Origin: Bombyx mori
Lineage: Eukaryota; Arthropoda; Insecta; Lepidoptera; Bombycidae
DNA length: 64,000 nt
Reading direction: 5' to 3'
Assembly: GCF_030269925.1 (NCBI RefSeq)
Contig: NC_085123.1
Span: forward strand, 744,001 to 808,000
The notes below the pieces were generated by a model, which was not told the DNA's origin, searched no databases, and saw nothing but the letters and a program-made list of their open reading frames with translations. Below, piece after piece: positions 25,001 to 35,094 of this stretch. Position 1 is the stretch's first letter; every line of letters starts with the position of its first letter. Both the position numbers and the translations under genes were made by a program.

Positions 25001-28000
25001 TACAACGTAAAATGCGCCACCCACCTTGAGATATGAGTTCTAAAGTCACAGTAGGTATAGTTACAACGGCTGCCCCACCCTTCAAACCGAAATGCATTAC
25101 TGGTTCACGGCGGAAATAGGCGGGGTGATGGTACCTACCCGTGCGGACTCACGCGAGGTCCTATCACCAGTAATTACGCCAAATATAATTTTGCGGGTTA
25201 GATTTTTATTACACGATGTTATTCCTTCACCGTGGAAGTCAATCGTGAATATTTGTTAAGTACGTATTTCATTAGGAAAATTAGTACCCGCCTGGGATTC
25301 GAACACCGGTGCATCGCTCGACACGAATGTACCGGACGTCTTATCCTTTAGACCACGAAGACTTTGACTTTTTGAAGACCCATAAGAGCTGCGTAGTGGC
25401 CATCAGGTGGTATCGCGTTTGTCGCGTGCGTATATTTTACCAGCAAGTAGGGCTCACCAAGTGGCGCGCACGAGCCCGTGGGCCGCATGCTGCGCCACCC
25501 CGGACAGGAACGTTGCGTGCGCCTTGTGTAAGCGCCGGTACTCCAAAATCAGCCTCGGGAGTGGGTGGACCGAAACTAGACTCCGTAACTAGAAGACACA
25601 GTTTAGCTTTATACAGATAATGTCATCATCTCATATTTTCACCTCAGCAGCTCAAACATGCCGCTTTTGCTGCGAGACAACAGTGAACAAAACGCGATTT
25701 TGATTCGAGCGTGGGTCAAAGTAGCTTTTTAATTTTTCAATCTTCAGTGCCACGAATTCACATTGTTCAGCCATAAATTTGAAACATTCTAATTTTACGG
25801 TGCTCTGTCTTTTTCACATCCACACACACACAAATCCGATTTTAGAATTGGACCACAAAGAAAACACGTTCGGAAACGCGTAATACCCTAAAATTTTAAG
25901 ATATTTGTAATAGAGAAATAACGCTTTTTTTTTTTAAATAGTTATTTCAATCTATTCCTGTTCATTTCTATGACTCCTAAGTAATATGTGTTCTCACTGC
26001 TGAGGTGAAAAGTTATGTATGCTACACGAGAACAAAGCTTTTTGCTTCTCTTGCTGTTGAGTTCCGAGCAAGCGAAGGATTCTATGATTCATTCACGAGC
26101 GTAGCGAGTGATTCAATGTTAGAATCCTGAGCGTAGTGAGCGTAATCAGCACTCTAAACAAAAAACAACTTTGTTGCGCAAATAAATCTTGTATGAGTTA
26201 TCGGCACACATCGACAGAACAGCTTATATCATTGACTTTCTTTGAGCCGAGGTCTGAGTCTCCAAGCGACCGAAAGCCACTGTCGCAAGCAGCCCCAGAG
26301 CGAAATAAAACAGTTTTATGCCAATGTCGCTACCAACATCGCCAAATGTTCATCCTCCTCCCGCTTAAAGGTGGATGTCGTGTGACTATCCTTTGATCTT
26401 TACTGTGATGTTTACTGACACTTGCTCGGACACTGGTGCACGATACCTAAATCGGCACCAAAAAGTCCCAATTCTGTCACTAATATTTATAACAAAGTAG
26501 CTGTGTGTATGTATGTATCTATGTTCCTTAGACTCTGAAGAAATGTCTCACTCGATTTCGATTAAAATACCAAGAAGTTACTGTAGGGTGGTCCAATATT
26601 AATAGCGATTAGGTTAAAGATTGACGACCAGCAAAGAATTCTGAGTTTGCTTTTCCGTATTGAAAATTAACCACAAAAGCAGACGAGCACTTGACACATT
26701 AACAAAACCTGTCAGGAACAAATATTATTGAATGAATAGATAGATGAAAATGTGTACCATGGCTTCAGATGTAGATTTAGCACCCTTAGAAACTGTCTCC
26801 CTGATCTTAACATGGCATTTCGTGTCTAGACCCAATTCGTCGTACAATATAGCCCGGACTTGCGCAGTGGAATTAATCTGAAACGACTTCCCGGCTGCGC
26901 TGTGACACTCCGCCTCTACTTCTTTGAGTTTATTCAAAATGACATCCTCCATGGATTTGAGCTTAACCATGTCTACTTTGATGCCATTGTGTTCCATTCC
27001 TACATGTGGTATTAATAAAAATAATGACCTAATTAAAATTCTATTTATTTTAATTTGAGGTAAATGAGCAGGTTAGCTGAAACCCGATTTGGTGATAATC
27101 AGCATCCGCGGCTCCTAACCACTATAACTGGGACAGCTGCCCGTCGTCGGACGTCGAAGTTTCCGTTATATTGGAATAAACGATATGAACCTTCACTTAT
27201 CCTAATGATGGGGCTAGTTCGTCGCGAAGTACCCTTTTTTTTTTGGGCTGGGGGCCGAACCTCCTACGAGGTCCCTATGTGGGACTTGACGATCTGCAAG
27301 GTGTTGGGAGCAGACCGCGGACCCAAGGAATTTTAGGGCTCTACCCACTAAACGACTCCCCTGCACTCTTCGCCCAAGCGTCCGATCCCCTCCAAGGTCA
27401 TAACCGGGATGAGGTAGGGGGGTTACCGCGGAGTACCTGATATAGTGCGTGGACATTTCGCTTGGAGGTGAAAGTTAGAAGCTTTAACAACACCTGTTGC
27501 TGAACACATTTCAGAGTTGGCTGTGCCCCGGACATTGTCCATGTCTATGCCGGTGACTGCTCACCATGAGGCGAATCGTATGCTTATCTGCCTAAAGTGA
27601 CAATAAAAGTCCCTTAATGACGGTGCTACGTGTATTGTATCCGATTTGTTCCTCTGTGAGCAGACGAGCTCACGGTCCGGGCCATGCAACAGTAGGGCCG
27701 TAATGACGCTCTCCTGATGATGTCCGTGGGCTCCGGTATCCACTTAGCACCAGATGAACCCTGAGCTCATTTACCCCTTTATTCAGATATGGCATCATTA
27801 TGTTAGATTCTTCTCCGCACTGAAACTGCATCCCCATCCGTTAGTAGTCATGATGCTTTAAAAGCTCCCCTCTGCAGGCCCGATCAAAGAAAAACCTTTT
27901 GTTATTTGAATGTTAGTGTAAAAAATCTATGTAGCAGTTTTATTCGTTAACACAAATTAACAATAGATTGTTAAAATTTAATAGGAACAAAATAAACTGT

Positions 28001-31000
28001 TAGTTACTTACCAGCAATAATAGGCAGAAGCTTCATTTCTATATTAACAAAAAGATTCCATAGGTCAGCTTTTGTTAAAGCTTCTAACAGCAACTCGGCT
28101 GACTCCTCTAAGATAGTAATGTACCAAGCAGCTTTTTGCAAGTTGCATTCCGTAGCTACAGTGTAGGTAGGTTTGAAAGAAAGAAGTTTTTGCACATCGG
28201 AAAAGTTTTCCGGTGGGTTATCCGGGTCCAGGAGACGTGACCCTATCTGTAATATTTTTGTGTTTCTGAGTACAATTGCAGGATCTATTCATAACATTCT
28301 GTTGTTCCCGGCATGCCGTATTGCAAGGATTTCTGCGCAGCTAAGGGAGGTATTTTTTCATACCGTCCGCGTTGTTCTTATTGAGAATTATCACACGGAA
28401 ATTTGAAGTAGGTACAATTTTTAGTTTCACTTATATAAAATGAGGGAATTCTATTGAAAAACACAGCTATAAAATCAAGTGTGGACGTTGCGTTAAGGCA
28501 ACATACTGCACTCCACGTGAATTATCCGAGCGCATTATATTGAATTTCACTGACATGAGATGGACAGTCTCACCGCCGTGGCCCAAAAGAAGTCTCATCT
28601 TACCCTAACACCAACCAGCTCTGTATTGAATTTCTAACCAGAAACAATGAACTTTATTTACGGTGCCTCTGCATGACCCTAACATTGCTGACACCCAGGG
28701 AAGGTGCTAGCCACATCACGCACAGGCGGGCCGCTTCCTAGTGTATGGGCATGCGCCACACAACAGTCTAGACTGTTCGCGGTTCGATAATGGGTCGACG
28801 TGAATGCGACCCTCCTGTGTGCTTAGTGCGAGTTTTTAACGTTCTGGATAGCGTAAAAGTTAACTCAAAGTATGCAGTTGGAACAGCGCCCCTAGCGGCA
28901 AACTTAGGCAAACCTTCATACAAATTTGAGTTAACTTTTACGCTATCGAAAACGTTAAAAAGCTCGCACTAGGCACTGAAGCTTTAGTTACGCAGAAATC
29001 CAATAGGACAGTAGCTACTAATTACATTATGAAGATAAAACACTATTTTCTTTACCTTCACATCTATAATATTGCAGTTTGTACATTCTGTACATTCGAT
29101 CCCGTCATTAGCAAGATAAATAATTATGTCCTTGCCATCATAGCAGATTAGTTTGTTATTATTAAAAAAATCTTTTAAAATCCTATAGAAAAAAGTCTCA
29201 AGTTAAAAGTTTGAAGTCTCAAATATGTGTAATGTGGTTATGACACAGCACAGGTGGACCGACGACCTGCTGAAGGTCGCGTGGGTGCGGCCTGCACAGG
29301 ACCGGGCGTAGTGACGACCCTAGGGGAAGGTGGTGCCCCGTGGTAGGCTGATGACGATGATGTCAGCAGGGCGACCTACTACACGTACAGAATCGTACCC
29401 GTTAATATTCTTGGACACGAGCGAAGCTGTGGTTTAAAAGAATTAAGATGTACATTTTACTCCAGAGTCAAACTATTTTATTACGATCTTGATTCGCGTG
29501 CCTCTCCCAAAAATTAAATGCTCATGTTGATCTTTTTACGATAGGTGTCCCGACGAGGTCTTCGTTCAACTAGTATTATGTGATTACTGGAGCTCATAGA
29601 CATCACAAACGTAAATGCCGTCACCCACCTGGAGACATGGGTTGTAAGTCTCAGTTTAACAGTACAACGGCTGCCCCGCCCTTCAAACCGAAACGCATTA
29701 CTGCTTCACGGCAGAAATAGGCAGGGTGGTGGTACCCACCCGCGCGGACTCACAAGACGTCCCAGCATCATTAAATATGCAAATTATATTTGTTCCGTAT
29801 TTCATTTTAATTACAGGATTATTATTATTCTTCCTTTAACGTGGAATTCAATCGTGAACATTAATTAAGTACGTAATTCATTAGAAACATTGGTACCCGC
29901 CGGCGGGATTCGACCACTGCGTCAGTGGGACCGCGCGTCTCATCGAGGACTTCAAGTTTGAACGTATTACTATTGAGTGCCTAAATCTTAAACTCACTTT
30001 ACGCCGACCTTTCTTTTGAAAACGTAAAATTTATCAACTAAATGGACTATAATACCAGTGGGCTGGCAAGTATCGTCTGTATAATGGAGGCTTAGCTGAC
30101 AAAATCCGTTGCTGAAACAAACCATTGCAATTTTGTAATTAATTGTCATTTAATTCAGTTGGATTTAAATGTGTTAACACTGTAGGGGAATGCTACCCCG
30201 CCCCGCTTAGCTTACTATGCAGTTATTGTGACGCGAATAAACATGTAATTATAATACGACCGTTTATAGCTAATTGGTCTTTAAAAGTTACCCCCTGTGC
30301 CTACGAATTCCCTACGCTATTGTGATTGCGTTGAACTGCTTTCCTAAAACCTACCTGTAATACAACATGACCGTAGCTGTTTGATTATTAACTTCAGATA
30401 ATTGAGTAATATCATTGGTGTTTTCATTGACATCAATCAGATTATAATAAATTTCTTTGACCGGTATCTGGGATTTAGTCGGAGCTACAAATTTCGATTT
30501 CATTTTTTTATTGTTTAATTCAGAATCCATTGCTTCTTCTTGATTATGTATATCTTCAATCAATTCTGTATTTAGCGGCTTACTAAATTTCATAATACCG
30601 TCTTTATTTGCTAGTTTTGCTTGAATCACTTTCTTCTTTGAATGTTTTTTTGAATCGATGTGTTCAATTTCACTTTCAAAATGATCAGGCTTTTCAGCAA
30701 TCTCTACCGATTTTCTTGTGTTAATTAAATCAGTTATTCCTACATCTGAAACACTAACATTTTCAAGCCAATTCTTGACTGCCTTCGTATATTTTTGTTT
30801 TCGGAGATTAGCTTTCTCTGGTAAATATAAGGATTTTCTTTCTTTCTTTTTAAGCTTCATCTTAGATTTCGTTTTCTTTAGTGCAACTTCATCTTTATAA
30901 TTTTTTAAATCACAGACAGCTCTATCAGTGTAGTCAAATGATCTTTCTTCCACTTGTTGATCCAGTGCCATTACCATATCACTTGTGGTGAGTACATCAA

Positions 31001-31905
31001 TATCGAACATAGCATCCCAATTATTACAGTCCCTCGAGTTATTGTCTACTTTAGTAGAAACGCAACTATCCTTGACAGGTGTCCGTTTGGGATTTTCATA
31101 GACAGGACCATCAGTATAAGCTGCCTCGTTGACAATATTATTGTTACTGTCAGCAATTGAATCAATACTTATTATTAAAGATTGTTCGAGTTCATTGTGG
31201 TGAGTGCTATCCAAAATATTCCGTGTTGAAATTTCTTGTGGAAAACTAAATTTATTACTATCTGAATCGTTTTGAACACCTATAGTTGTGTCATTGTTTT
31301 GTAATTCTTTAGGTATTTTTTGGTTGTTTGTATCAAAACTGCAAAAAAAATACAATATGACAAGCTGTAACATGTTTGTTGTTATTTTTTTACATCAACT
31401 TCGCTAAAGCGCGAGACAATATGGACAGAAAACAGAATATAAGGTACAGTAATGCAATGCTAAAAAATCAGATCTAAGCTACGATGATATAGATATGATG
31501 TAAGTATAATTTGCTAATTGTTAATATTTTAAACTACCCCATTAAGCTTTCTATACGAAGTGTGTTATGGGTCACTAATCTTTTGAATCGATATTTCAAA
31601 AAGGTAAAAGTCGTGTGAACTTTAAAAAACTAATATAACGATACAAAGATCTTCCGCCGAGCGGGTGATATTGATCGGTAGACCGACGGTCCGAATGTTG
31701 TTGTTCGGATCTGGTATGTATCCAAGATTATCTTGAAAACGTCGTAAGTGAATTTCAGGCATCTGCTAATATCTTGCGTTGTATGATGGCTACATCTTCA
31801 TAGACTATGTAATGGTAAAAACATAAGTGTTGACTTACTTTAATACTTTTTTGTTTTGAACGGGCTTACTTCGGCGAGTTACGTTGAGAACACCACGCTG
31901 ACGCT
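19013..31905 (-). CDS. A-family DNA polymerase, POLN-like (theta/nu type, no helicase), 5' end missing
   Basis: Twelve minus-strand exons join in frame: 31905-31839, 31338-30355, 29182-29056, 28246-28012, 26999-26758, 25588-25458, 24848-24739, 23584-23440, 22934-22780, 21724-21551, 19970-19821 and 19131-19013 (TAA). They give 879 residues, close to the roughly 900 of vertebrate POLN. Numbering from the first residue seen, residues 24-350 are Lys/Ser/Asp-rich and disorder-like. The polymerase part has HPLPRLILEYR, the template-contact TAAATGRIASNNPNLQ, motif A (Asp646, Glu651 in GADFRHVECR), O-helix motif B (Arg694, Lys698, Tyr702, Tyr706) and motif C (His824-Asp825-Glu826 in QIHDELVW). All catalytic carboxylates are present, so activity is plausible. 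No helicase exons fit before VPS41 at 35095, which argues against a full Mus308/POLQ. The role is inferred to be translesion synthesis or end joining. The exon with the ATG was not identified. Confidence 0.88.
19664..19793. mobile_element. MITE, left arm deleted
   Basis: It carries the same centre (GGAACAGCGCCCCTAGCGGC) and right arm (TTTGAGTTAACTTTTACGCT, AACGTTAAAAAGCTCGGACT) as the copy at 28816. After the terminal ATCTGTGTGCT the left arm is missing. It lies in the last intron of the POLN-like gene. Confidence 0.65.
20115..20387. repeat. 16-bp minisatellite, 17 units
   Basis: The unit GACCCCTCGACTCTAT repeats head to tail 17 times with no gaps. Variants GACTCCTTGACTCTAT, GACTCCTCG and GATCCCTCG fall at units 5-6, 10-11 and 15-16, giving a five-unit (80-base) higher-order period. 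It lies in a POLN-like intron between the exons at 21551 and 19970. Confidence 0.95.
20952..21127 (-). repeat. Bm1-type SINE, 3' half
   Basis: T run, ATTAGATGGGTAGGTGAGCT, then the body up to CCGAAACGCATTAC. It lies in a POLN-like intron. Confidence 0.82.
21206..21485 (-). repeat. Jockey LINE 3' end in a POLN-like intron
   Basis: A well-kept reverse copy: T run at 21212, CCTACCTAAGCTGATAGCC, CAGTGCTTCGCAGAATC, CGGCGAGAAACTCAGTG and CTTCGTCGCAAGCGACGG. It ends about 65 bases from the exon at 21551-21724. Confidence 0.75.
21744..22185 (-). repeat. Bm1-type SINE, full length
   Basis: ATTTATTGCTTATATGGGTG through the body and linker to the tRNA-like head (GATTCGAACACCG, TTAGGCCACGACGACTTC). It lies in a POLN-like intron. 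Confidence 0.9.
22190..22308 (-). repeat. Bm1 body fragment
   Basis: CGTGTATAGTTACAACGGCT to CTACCACCAGTAA, abutting the full copy at 21744-22185. It may be an older copy into which that one inserted, or a tandem arrangement. Confidence 0.75.
22985..23281 (+). repeat. RTE/BovB-type LINE, RT C-terminal end
   Basis: The plus strand reads MRRNEDEVGQRVLTMNVEG, GRGRPKKK and WMDCVKDDMGKKGVSEEM up to ADPR, then stops and a GATGATGAT end. This is the usual C-terminus of RTE-type reverse transcriptases. A one-base change has made a TAG within the Lys/Trp stretch. Confidence 0.7.
23282..23348 (-). repeat. Bm1 body fragment
   Basis: GATAGAAATAGGCAGAGTAG to CTACAACCAGTAAA, joined directly to the RTE tail at 22985-23281. 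Confidence 0.65.
23641..23675. repeat. TACA microsatellite
   Basis: About eight tandem ACAT/TACA units, 55 bases upstream of the POLN-like motif A exon (transcription runs right to left). Confidence 0.85.
24313..24565 (-). repeat. RTE-type LINE 3' end
   Basis: CCCACAGACGTCCACTGCTG and CATAGGCCTCCTCC mark this widespread moth repeat. The minus strand reads PTRWTDDLSRFAGIRWMQAA then QDRSLWRGLEEAYVQQW to a stop, an RTE-type C-terminus. It lies in a POLN-like intron. Confidence 0.68.
24926..25364 (-). repeat. Bm1-type SINE, full length
   Basis: A T run followed by TTGCTTAGATGGGTGGACAA, ending in the head with GGGATTCGAACACCGG and TTAGACCACGAAGAC. It lies in the POLN-like intron between the exons at 25458 and 24848. 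Confidence 0.9.
25620..26757. other. POLN-like intron, no recognised element
   Basis: It contains the odd GAGCGTAGCGAGTGA / GAGCGTAGTGAGCG repeats near 26093-26135 and short frames. No repeat family or exon was assigned. Confidence 0.4.
27235..27455 (-). repeat. GC-rich LINE tail, family B
   Basis: A T run at 27235-27243 followed by GGGCTGGGGGCCGAACC, GGGAGCAGACCGCGG and CCCACTAAACGACTCCC. It is the reverse copy of the sequence at 60255-60556, in an intron of the POLN-like gene. Confidence 0.62.
27690..27790 (+). repeat. Degraded Bm1 tail
   Basis: GTCCGTGGGCTCCGGTATCC, ACTTAGCACCAGATGAACC and GAGCTCATTTACCCC resemble the Bm1 3' end with many changes. Confidence 0.4.
28816..28978. mobile_element. 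MITE, copy with long inverted repeats
   Basis: The left arm GTGCTTAGTGCGAG with TTTTTAACGTT pairs with the right arm AACGTTAAAAAGCTCGCACT. An inner arm, AGCGTAAAAGTTAACTCAAA against TTTGAGTTAACTTTTACGCT, continues the pairing. The centre is GGAACAGCGCCCCTAGCGGC. There is no coding capacity. It lies in a POLN-like intron. Confidence 0.75.
29216..29368 (+). repeat. RTE-type LINE 3' end, decayed
   Basis: The plus strand reads RWTDDLLKVAWVRPAQDRA and is followed by GATGACGATGATG. It is a diverged cousin of the copy at 24313, just upstream of the exon at 29182. Confidence 0.55.
29572..29953 (-). repeat. Bm1-type SINE, nearly full length
   Basis: GATTACTGGAGCTCATAGAC to the B-box-like GGGATTCGACCACTG. 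The head is shortened and the tail end is lost. It lies in the POLN-like intron between the exons at 30355 and 29182. Confidence 0.82.
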
Positions 31906-31965
31906 CTGAGTAAAAAATAAAAATGTTATCGAACGTATAAAATCCAATAACAGCAGAATGGCGGG

Positions 31966-32404
31966 TTTTTTTTTTTGCTTAGATGGGTGGAGGCGCTCAC
32001 AGCCCACCCGGTGTTAAGTGGTTACTGGAGCCCATAGACATCTACAACGTAAATGCGCCACCCACCTTGAGTGAGATATAAGTTCTAAGGTCTCAAGTAT
32101 AGTTACAACGGTTGCCCCGCCCTTCAAACCGAAACGTATTACTGCTTCACGGCAGAAATAGGCAGAATGGTACCCTACCCTTGCGGACTCACAAGAGGTC
32201 CTACCACCAGTAATTACGCAAATTATAATTTTGCGGGTTTGATTTTTATTACACGATGTTATTCCTTCACCGTGGAAATCAATCGTGAACATTTGTTGAG
32301 TACGTATTTCATTAGAAAAATTGGTACCCGCCTGGGATTCGAACACCGGTGCATCGCTCGACACGAATGCACCAGGCGTCTTATCCTTTAGGCCATGACG
32401 ACTT
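31966..32404 (-). repeat. Bm1-type SINE, full length
   Basis: A T run at 31966-31977, GGGTGGAGGCGCTCACAGCC and the body to the head (GGGATTCGAACACCGG, GGCCATGACGACTTC). It starts about 60 bases upstream of the first POLN-like exon found. Confidence 0.9.
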
Positions 32405-32844
32405 CAAAGTAACTTTAAGTTTACCGTTATGCATTTTTTTTTTAAACATTGAAACCACATTGAATAAACCACAACGATCGCTAAGCGCGATCGACATATC
32501 CACCTTGCTTAAGTAGCGGCCTCTTTGGAGAGAGTTCAGTTTAGTATGAAAATAGCATATTCACTAATTTTGTTTATATTCATTAATTTTAATCAATATA
32601 CATATCGTTAGTAAACAACATTTAGAATAGATTCTATAAAACCGATGTATTTTTTCGATTTGAACGAGAGAACAAATAGACAAGTATCGAGTCACTAAGC
32701 GACAAGACAGGAAGGCGGGCAATGATAGCCTATTCTGAGTATTATAGGAGCAAAGTACGATCGCGAACCACTGGTAGGACGTATTGTGACTCCGCTTCAC
32801 CATCTTTGCTCGTTCTGCCACGAAGAAATCTTACCATCTAATTT

Positions 32845-33180
32845 GAAAACTAATTTAAAGTGCTTTGGTCACATCTCCAAAAAGAGGACTCGGTGGAGGA
32901 GAGACTAGTGGTTCAAGGCCAGGTGGAAGGCAAGAGGTCACACGGTCGATCACCAACCCGCTGTACTGACCTAATGAAGAAAGTAACTGAGTCCAGTGTC
33001 CTCGAAACGCTCGAACCGCCAGATCTGAAAACGCATCGCCTGGACGACAATCCTTGAAACTAATGAGGACCTAACGAATGCAACACGTCTACATCGTCAA
33101 CGCAACCACGACCACTCGGACAAGAATGTCGGACTTAGAAGTTTGAAAACCGGAACAACGCCTTCGCTAACAAACAAACT
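32845..33180 (+). repeat. LINE RT C-terminal fragment
   Basis: The reading LWSHLQKEDSVEERLVVQ, GQVEGKRSHGRSPTRCTD and LMKKVTESSVLETLEP resembles the basic C-terminal end of non-LTR reverse transcriptases (family unresolved). It lies upstream of the POLN-like exons. Confidence 0.5.
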
Positions 33181-33195
33181 TCGAGTTCATGTTTA

Positions 33196-33290
33196 AAGTT
33201 AGGTGGCAGCATTCACGTTGTGATATCTATGTGCTCCGGCATACATTTAAAATAATTAGGAGGACTGTGAGCACGACCGCTAAATGAAGG
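33196..33290 (+). repeat. Degraded Bm1 tail
   Basis: AAGTTAGGTGGCAGCATTCA and GGACTGTGAGCACGACCGCT keep the 3' third in decayed form. Confidence 0.5.
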
Positions 33291-35094
33291 CGACAAAGAA
33301 AATACCGTGGACATAAAAGTAAATGTCACAACCAACTTACCCTGAAATAGTATGTCTAGACTCAGTCGTATTGCATTAAAAGAGCTGCTTGCAAAAAACA
33401 GAAAAGAGGATATATCAACAACTATTTCAACAATAAATAATAAAAAATATACCTGTTGTGTATAAACATATTAGTGTTTTAAGAACTTTTTTACCAAACG
33501 ATGTCAAATGCTTTTCATAAATAAAAGGATTAAATCTATTAATTCTATTAAATTGAGACTGCATGTTTACTGCTTTTCGGTTTCCCGCCAAATGTTTTTT
33601 TTTCATTCAACTGCTTTTTTTTAATTAAGACAAAAAAAATTTTTTGGAGCTTGTGGCCTGGTATAGCCTCGTTACCTTTAGGCCAAATTATGACAATTCT
33701 GGTGATGCTATTATTGCCAATGTCTATAAAAAATTTAAATGTTAAGTTTATAAAAATCTTCAATTAAAAAATAGATACATATTCTGATAAATGGAAAATG
33801 AAATGATGAAAAAATGAATTAAATTTGCTTTATTTGAAACTGTAATTAATTGGGATGAAATTAATTAACACGAAAAGAGAAGAGATGAAATAAAAACTCA
33901 GTAAAATAGTGGTTATAAGACTATTTTATCTGATCAATGAGAATTCAGTGGACCTTTTGGAAGAACGTGAGACAACGTCCAGCAAGTTACCATTATTATC
34001 GTTTATGCTTACAGAAACATTTTTAAATAATACAATTCACACAACCTCGCACCTTACGTATCGCTAAAAAGCTAATTAGATTCGAACCAAATAATATTGA
34101 CGGATCTTATATATTCTGTTGATAGCGGTAAATACACATTTCATACTTTTCTAATACATATATAAATATATAAGTTAGACAACCAAATGATTTTTTAAAT
34201 CTTGATAGGCTCGCTATGAGCGATGCTAGGTGAATTGTTTTATTTGTTTATTTAGTGTTCCTCTAAGGTTAAATGAATTACAATAGCGACTTAAAAACCA
34301 TTTAGCATTTACGAAAATACATGCAATATATGTGCTGTAAGAGGTAATTTCCGGTTCTTCCATGAATTGATGTACTCATGTTATATTATTATCTACTTCA
34401 TATAATTATGGAGCTGAATGATGCTACCATTGTGAACTTCTTTGGATTGGATTTTTCTGCTGGGTCTAATCCACTTAAAAGGATTAATTAAAGTCTAGTC
34501 TAAGTCTTTTGATTTTGTTATTTAATATTTGATTACGATGGTGGAACGGAACGGTGGTTTAATAGCTGTTTAGGATCTGTAAAAATGCACAAAAATGCGG
34601 GAAAATAAAAAAAAAACACTGAAATAAAAAAAAGACGAAGCATGTACTAAAAAGTCCACTAACATAATCTCAGTAAAGAAACTCCCATTTTACTACGACT
34701 ATAATTCATCCCATCTGAATTCGATTTCTGTAATTTCATCCCAATCCATTACAGTATTAAATAAATCAATTTCACATCATTTCACCTATATTCTTTTTTT
34801 TTCATAACATTTTTAGATAACAGAATATATGTCATGTATAAAAGATTACAGTGTATGGTAATCGCCTTAACCTTCGCCAAACCTGATGGAAAATGGGACT
34901 TCTACTATAAGCTATCGTTTCACAAACCGTGCAAGCCACAATAAAAAAAAAACTTGTTTTGTCAAATTCAGTTAAATGTCAAAATCAGAAAGACAATAAT
35001 CAAATTCAGAAAAGTGCAGAACAGAACAAACGAAAGAAGAATTACGTTTTTATTATTAAAATGTGATTTTTTTAAACGGTTGAAATTCAAAACA

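Larger units (their letters stand above)
31970..35094. other. Spacer between the POLN-like gene and VPS41
   Basis: It must hold the missing 5' exon or exons of the polymerase and both divergent promoters. Repeats at 31966-32404, 32845-33180 and 33196-33290 are the only other content recognised. 33290-35094 is AT-rich with short frames only. Confidence 0.5.
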
